Assembly: GCA_052435735.1 (NCBI GenBank)
Contig: JBQVNB010000011.1
Span: forward strand, 68,060-132,059
Length of the DNA: 64,000 bases
From: Aliihoeflea sp052435735
Lineage (GTDB): Bacteria; Pseudomonadota; Alphaproteobacteria; Rhizobiales; Rhizobiaceae
Reading direction: 5' to 3'
Positions 60,036-64,000 of the stretch are shown here, piece by piece. Position 1 is the first letter of the stretch. Each line of letters starts with the position of its first letter. The translations under genes and the position numbers were made by a program. Under the pieces are notes generated by a model. It was not told where the DNA came from. It worked only from the letters and a program-made list of their open reading frames with translations, and did not search any database.

Positions 60036-60929
60036 ATGAAACTCAGAATGGACCGTCAGATGAAGAAAGTCAGAAAGGCCGTTTTCCCCGTCGCAGGACT
60101 TGGAACCCGCTTCCTGCCCGCTACGAAGACGGTGCCCAAGGAAATGCTGACCGTCGTCGACCGTCCGGTGATCCAGTATGTCGTGGACGAGGCGCGCGAG
60201 GCGGGGATCGAGCATTTCATCTTCGTCACCGGGCGCAATAAGGGCAATATCGAGGACTATTTCGACCTCCAGTTCGAGCTCAACGAGACGCTCTCGCGGC
60301 GCGGCAAGACGGTGCAGATCGAACTCCTGCAGTCGATGCAGCCGGCCGCCGGCACCACGAGCTTCACGCGCCAGCAGGAGCCGCTGGGGCTTGGCCACGC
60401 GGTCTGGTGCGCGCGCGACCTCGTCGGCGACGAGCCCTTCGCGCTGCTCCTGCCCGACATGATCATGCGCTCGGACAAGAGCTGCATGCGCGGCATGGTC
60501 GAGCTCTACGGGGAAACGGGTTCGAACGTCATCGCGGTCGCCGAATGTGACCCGGCCGAGACGCACAAATACGGCATCGTCGGCGCGGGTGCGAAGGCCG
60601 GTGCGGGCTTCGAGATCACCGGCATGGTGGAAAAGCCGAAGCCGGCGGACGCCCCGTCCAACCTCTACATCAACGGCCGCTACATCCTGCAGCCGGAGAT
60701 CTTCGATCTTCTCGCCACGCAGGAGCGCGGCGCCGGAAACGAGATCCAGTTGACCGACGCCATGCTGCGGCTCGGCGACAGCCAGAAGCTCTACGGCTAC
60801 CACTATCGCGGCGAGACTTATGATTGCGGCTCGCCGGAAGGGTTCGTCGAGGCGAACCTCGCCTTCGCGCTCGGCCGCGCCGATCTGCGCCCGCAGATCG
60901 AAGCGATCGTGAAGCGTTTGGCAGGCTGA
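60036..60929 (+). CDS. galU: UTP-glucose-1-phosphate uridylyltransferase
   Basis: A 297-residue nucleotidyltransferase making UDP-glucose for polysaccharides, LPS and cyclic glucans. The signature FPVAGLGTRFLPATKTVPKE is complete, with VDRPVIQYVVDEAREAGIEH, GLGHAVWCARDLVGDEPFAL and the YDCGSPEGFVEANLAFAL C-terminal block. Three in-frame ATGs compete (MKLRMDRQ, MDRQ, MKKVRK); none has a strong ribosome site, and the shortest begins at the conserved core. The upstream 200-base gap shows no other gene. Confidence 0.95.
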   Translation: MKLRMDRQMKKVRKAVFPVAGLGTRFLPATKTVPKEMLTVVDRPVIQYVVDEAREAGIEHFIFVTGRNKGNIEDYFDLQFELNETLSRRGKTVQIELLQSMQPAAGTTSFTRQQEPLGLGHAVWCARDLVGDEPFALLLPDMIMRSDKSCMRGMVELYGETGSNVIAVAECDPAETHKYGIVGAGAKAGAGFEITGMVEKPKPADAPSNLYINGRYILQPEIFDLLATQERGAGNEIQLTDAMLRLGDSQKLYGYHYRGETYDCGSPEGFVEANLAFALGRADLRPQIEAIVKRLAG

Positions 60930-60986
60930 GGAACCTAGTGGTCGGAGCCCCGTTGGAGAGTGCAATCCAACGGGGCAACGATCTTC

Positions 60987-62192
60987 ATGCGTAAACTCGA
61001 TCTGCGAACCGGTACGCCGGTCTGGATGGCCTATCGCGCGCCCTCGGTGCCGACGCAGACGCTGACCCCCGACGTCAAATGCGAAGTGCTCGTCGTCGGC
61101 ATGGGAATTTCCGGCGCGATGATGGCAGAGGCGCTTACCGGCGCCGGCCATGAGGTCGTCATGATCGACCGGCGCGGGCCGCTGCTCGGCTCGACGCCGG
61201 CGACCACGGCGCTCGTGCAGTACGAGATCGACACGCCGCTTTCCAGGCTCAAGCTCAAGATCGGCCGCACGGATGCCGAGCGCGCCTGGCGCCGCTCGCG
61301 CCTCGCGGTGATGAATTTGAAGGCGCATATCGAGGCGCTGGGCATCCCCTGCGACCTCGCGACGCGGCCCACGCTCTACCTCGCGGGCAACGAACTGACG
61401 GGCCGCGCGCTGGAAGAGGAGGCCGAAGCGCGGACGGATGCCGGGCTCCTGTCGCGCTACCTGACCGCCAAGCCGCTGAAGGACGAATTCGGCCTCGATC
61501 GCGACGGGGCGATCCATTCCCATGACAATCTGGCGCTCGACCCGCGCAAGCTGACGGCGGGGCTCCTCAACACCGCCTGCTCTCGCGGCGCGCGGCTCTA
61601 CGCGGACGTCGAGGCGACGGCTTTCGGGCACACGAAGGACGGCGTCGAGGTCGCGACAGCCGCCGGCCCTGTCATCTCCGCTTCCCATGTCGTCCTTTGC
61701 ACCGGCTATGAACTGATGCCCTTCGTGCCGGCCGACAACCATCAGGTGATCTCCACCTGGGCCATCGCCACGAAGCCCCAAAAGCAGAATCTGTGGCCGC
61801 AGGAAGCCTTCATCTGGGAGGCGTCGGACCCTTATCTCTACATGCGCGCGACGAAGGACGGGCGCGTTGTCTGCGGCGGCGAGGACGAGGAGTTCCAGGA
61901 CGAGGAGCGGCGCGACGCGCTGATCCCCGAAAAGACCGCCGCCATCGTCGCCAAGCTGAAGAAACTGATGCCGAAGCTCGACACGAGCCCGCAATTCGTG
62001 TGGGCCGGCGCCTTCGGCTCGACCTCGACGGGACTGCCGATCATCGGCGCCGTGCCGAAAAAGCCGCGCATCCACGCCGTGATGGGCTATGGCGGCAACG
62101 GCATCACCTATTCGCGGATCGCGAGCGAGATCGTCTCGGCGGCGATTGCGGGGCGCTCGGACAGCGAGGCGGACCTCTTCGCCTTCGGCTGA
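60987..62192 (+). CDS. DadA-like FAD-dependent amine/amino acid oxidoreductase
   Basis: A 401-residue flavoprotein of the DAO superfamily. The FAD loop is CEVLVVGMGISGAMMAEALT, with a second flavin contact at GSTPATTALVQYEIDTPLSR. The C-terminal GSTSTGLPIIGAVPKKPRIH and MGYGGNGITYSRIASEI are typical of DadA, sarcosine-oxidase-like and glycine oxidase proteins. The N-terminal 35 residues (LDLRTGTPVWMAYRAPSVPT) are a family-specific lead. It is close behind galU but likely unrelated. A GTG 27 bases upstream is an alternative start. Substrate unknown. Confidence 0.86.
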   Translation: MRKLDLRTGTPVWMAYRAPSVPTQTLTPDVKCEVLVVGMGISGAMMAEALTGAGHEVVMIDRRGPLLGSTPATTALVQYEIDTPLSRLKLKIGRTDAERAWRRSRLAVMNLKAHIEALGIPCDLATRPTLYLAGNELTGRALEEEAEARTDAGLLSRYLTAKPLKDEFGLDRDGAIHSHDNLALDPRKLTAGLLNTACSRGARLYADVEATAFGHTKDGVEVATAAGPVISASHVVLCTGYELMPFVPADNHQVISTWAIATKPQKQNLWPQEAFIWEASDPYLYMRATKDGRVVCGGEDEEFQDEERRDALIPEKTAAIVAKLKKLMPKLDTSPQFVWAGAFGSTSTGLPIIGAVPKKPRIHAVMGYGGNGITYSRIASEIVSAAIAGRSDSEADLFAFG

Positions 62193-62254
62193 TTTGCCTC
62201 GCGCGCCTTGTCTCCCTAAGTTCGCTGCATAGGCAACGCATTTTGGGAGTTACC

Positions 62255-63247
62255 ATGTTCTTGTCCGGTTTCGAGATCGCGATCCTCGTTTTCGCGGTTC
62301 TTGTGCTCCTCGTCATTTTCGCCGGCGTGAAGACCGTGCCGCAGGGCAGCAACTACACGGTCGAGCGCTTTGGGCGGTATACGCGTTCGCTCTCGCCGGG
62401 CCTCAATTTGATCGTGCCTTTCGTCGAGCGGATCGGCGCGCGCATGAACATGATGGAACAGGTGCTCGACGTTCCCACGCAGGAGGTCATTACGCGCGAC
62501 AACGCGATCGTCGCCGTCGACGGCGTCGCCTTCTACCAGGTGCTGAACGCGGCGCAGGCCGCCTATCAGGTTTCCGGCCTGCAGAACGCGATCCTCAATC
62601 TGACGATGACCAACATCCGCTCCGTGATGGGCTCGATGGATCTCGACGAGCTTTTGTCGAACCGCGACCAAATCAACGACCGGCTGCTCCACATCGTCGA
62701 CAATGCCACCAGCCCCTGGGGCATCAAGATGACGCGCGTCGAGATCAAGGACATCAACCCGCCGGCCAACATGGTGGATTCGATGGCCCGCCAGATGATG
62801 GCCGAGCGCAACAAGCGCGCGCAGATTCTGGAGGCGGAGGGCCTGAAGCAGGCGCAGGTGCTGGAAGCCGAAGGCCGCAGGGAAGCCGCGTTCCGCGACG
62901 CGGAGGCGCGCGAGCGTTCGGCCGAGGCCGAGGCGCGGGCAACGCAGGTCGTCTCCGAGGCGATCGCGGCCGGCGACATCCAGGCGGTGAACTATTTCGT
63001 CGCGCAGAAATACACCGAGGCGATGGCGAAGATCGGCTCGGCGCCGAACTCCAAGGTCGTGCTGATGCCGATGGAAGCGTCCGCGCTTGTCGGCTCGCTC
63101 GGCGGGATCGGCCAGATCGCCAAGGAAGTGTTCGGCGACGAGAGCCGGCAGCAGCAACCGCCGCGTCGCGGCGCGCGCCTGCCATCGGTGCCGGCGCATA
63201 GCGTCGCGACGACAAGCACCGACGCCGACACGCAGGACGCGCGATGA
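62255..63247 (+). CDS. SPFH/band 7 stomatin-like membrane protein (QmcA type)
   Basis: A 330-residue protein with an N-terminal membrane segment (FEIAILVFAVLVLLVIFAGV), the SPFH domain (TVPQGSNYTVERFGRYTRSL, PGLNLIVPFVERIG, DVPTQEVITRDNAIVAVDGV) and a coiled coil rich in Ala/Glu/Arg (residues about 190-250, RAQILEAEGLKQAQVLEAEG). These scaffolds gather in membrane microdomains and often control proteases. The start at GGGAGTTACC-ATG was chosen. The stop overlaps the NfeD start by four bases, the classic stomatin-NfeD pair. Confidence 0.94.
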   Translation: MFLSGFEIAILVFAVLVLLVIFAGVKTVPQGSNYTVERFGRYTRSLSPGLNLIVPFVERIGARMNMMEQVLDVPTQEVITRDNAIVAVDGVAFYQVLNAAQAAYQVSGLQNAILNLTMTNIRSVMGSMDLDELLSNRDQINDRLLHIVDNATSPWGIKMTRVEIKDINPPANMVDSMARQMMAERNKRAQILEAEGLKQAQVLEAEGRREAAFRDAEARERSAEAEARATQVVSEAIAAGDIQAVNYFVAQKYTEAMAKIGSAPNSKVVLMPMEASALVGSLGGIGQIAKEVFGDESRQQQPPRRGARLPSVPAHSVATTSTDADTQDAR

Positions 63248-63699
63248 GCGAATTTCTCTCCGGTCTCGGTGCCTGGAACTGGATCGTCCTCGGGGCGGTC
63301 CTGCTCGGCCTCGAAGTCTTCGCGCCGGGCGTCTACCTCCTGTGGATCGGCATCGCCGCGCTTTTGACCGGCGCGCTCTCGTTCCAGATCGGCGATGCCG
63401 CCTGGTGGGGCTGGCCGGCGCAGGTCATCGTCTTCCTGGTGCTGAGCCTTGCCAGCGTCATCGTCGGTCGTTTCGCGTTCGGTTCGGACAAGGGCGAGAG
63501 CGACCAGCCGCTTTTGAACCAGCGCGAGCGGCAGTTGATCGGGCAGATCTCGACGCTGGAAGAGGATTTGCGCGACGGGCATGGGCGCATTCGGCTCGGA
63601 GATACGTTGTGGCTTGCGACGGGGCCGGATATGGCGGCAGGGACGCGCGTGCGCGTGGTCGGGGCGGAGGGGACGACGCTGAGGGTGGAGGCGGTTTAG
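63244..63699 (+). CDS. NfeD family membrane protein
   Basis: A 151-residue short NfeD (without the protease domain). Three membrane helices (residues about 12-80, WIVLGAVLLGLEVFAPGVYL) with the conserved LLWIGIAALLTGALSF, then a small OB-fold (LIGQISTLEEDLRDGHGRIR to VRVVGAEGTTLRVEAV). It partners the SPFH protein encoded directly upstream in translational overlap. Confidence 0.93.
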   Translation: MSEFLSGLGAWNWIVLGAVLLGLEVFAPGVYLLWIGIAALLTGALSFQIGDAAWWGWPAQVIVFLVLSLASVIVGRFAFGSDKGESDQPLLNQRERQLIGQISTLEEDLRDGHGRIRLGDTLWLATGPDMAAGTRVRVVGAEGTTLRVEAV

Positions 63700-63722
63700 G
63701 GTCGCAAGATTCGGGCGAAGGG

Positions 63723-63876
63723 GACCCCCAGCCTTTGTTGGGCGAGCCGCGGGTCTCGCCCGTCCTTCGGACCCCCACAAGGGGGAGGGAGTTCGTCAGC
63801 GTCTTACGTGCCCTTCAATGCACCACCCAGTTTGCAGGATAGAGCGGGACGCCGGTGCCCTCCCTCCCCCTTGTGG
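63723..63876. repeat. Palindromic intergenic repeat, family B copy 3, interrupted
   Basis: Starts GACCCCCAGCC, contains the 31-base module shared with family C (63740-63770), then GACCCCCACAAGGGGGAGGGA and the GTTCGTC...GCCCTTCAATGCA segment that is the inverted counterpart of copy 2. The right arm CCCTCCCTCCCCCTTGTGG stops abruptly; the expected GGAGGGATA...GGGTGGGGGTC end is missing and insertion-sequence-like DNA follows. Confidence 0.85.
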
Positions 63877-64000
63877 AGATCGTTGCAAAATTGGCTGATT
63901 GTGATTCAGTCGTCTTTGTTTGGAGGCGGTTTGATGAGCGGTCAGCTTGGGTTCGGCGATGGGTGGATATCGGCCAGGGTCGGCCACAATGCGATGCTGG
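63877..64000 (+). mobile_element. Left end of an IS5-like insertion sequence (cut by window edge)
   Basis: Immediately after the broken repeat the sequence changes to AGATCGTTGCAAAATTGGCT, noticeably lower in G+C than the surroundings, then a TTTGGAGGCGG ribosome site and a transposase start. This is what the left inverted repeat and leader of an IS5-family element look like. The exact boundary (within a few bases of 63875) and the right end cannot be seen. Confidence 0.6.
63934..64000 (+). CDS. Transposase, IS5-like, N-terminal fragment
   Basis: Only 22 codons are inside the window: MSGQLGFGDGWISARVGHNA and two more residues. An MS-x-Q-L/P-GF-x-D start followed by L/V-G-x-N-A is typical of one IS5-family transposase group. 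A GGAGG site lies 7 bases before the ATG. The rest of the gene is beyond the right edge. Confidence 0.55.
   Translation, partial: MSGQLGFGDGWISARVGHNAML

Overview
This window is a stretch of GC-rich (roughly two-thirds G+C by eye) chromosomal DNA from an alphaproteobacterium. Hyphomicrobiales (Rhizobiales), probably close to Phyllobacteriaceae/Rhizobiaceae, is the best fit. This is inferred from several genes together: a three-gene proton-translocating transhydrogenase next to an aa3-type oxidase subunit IV peptide, a heterotetrameric sarcosine oxidase operon, homospermidine synthase, DUF992, DUF982, DUF459 and DUF3096 proteins, a Brucella Omp10-like lipoprotein, and abundant palindromic intergenic repeats of the rhizobial mosaic type. 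No rRNA, tRNA, CRISPR array or prophage was seen. Most of the window is housekeeping and catabolic operons.

Layout. 1-4.5 kb: orphan FeeM-like N-acyl amino acid synthase, two tiny membrane proteins, pntAA-pntAB-pntB. 4.5-6.2 kb (minus strand): DUF992 protein, TPR lipoprotein, rpsU. 6.5-12 kb: sarcosine oxidase soxBDAG, followed by a convergent membrane GGDEF-EAL protein (12.0-14.7 kb). 14.8-29.1 kb: a catabolic regulon around a divergent TetR promoter. On the minus strand are two SDRs, an APH-type kinase and a MaoC hydratase. On the plus strand are TetR, an ACAD11-like acyl-CoA dehydrogenase, two quinone-oxidoreductase-like proteins, a Liv-type ABC importer, an acyl-CoA ligase and a solute-binding protein. 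29.2-33.5 kb: RND pump and adaptor. 33.8-37.9 kb: glutamine-synthetase-like ligase, aldehyde dehydrogenase, iron alcohol dehydrogenase. 38.0-43.7 kb: complete branched-chain 2-oxoacid dehydrogenase operon (E1a, E1b, E2, E3) riddled with palindromic repeats. 44.0-48.5 kb: biotin ECF transporter bioY-bioM-bioN joined to pabB-pabC and a haem-dependent N-demethylase-like gene. 48.6-54.3 kb: homospermidine synthase, Omp10-like lipoprotein, a 5'-nucleotidase/LysM protein, ferrochelatase. 54.5-63.7 kb: envelope genes (beta-barrel, kdsD, DUF459, lytic transglycosylase, galU), a DadA-like oxidase and a stomatin/NfeD pair. The right edge enters an insertion sequence.

The most interesting points are: (1) the split kinase plus ACAD11-type dehydrogenase module, which resembles the 4-hydroxyacyl-CoA route of ACAD10/11 and of levulinate lvaA/lvaC, here with its own TetR operator, importer and CoA ligase; (2) palindromic repeats in every gene junction of the last three bkd genes, plus one translated in frame inside the E2 linker; (3) a 31-bp submodule shared by otherwise different repeat families; (4) an insertion sequence that appears to have landed inside one of these repeats; (5) an SGNH-fold DUF459 protein lacking the catalytic Ser and His.
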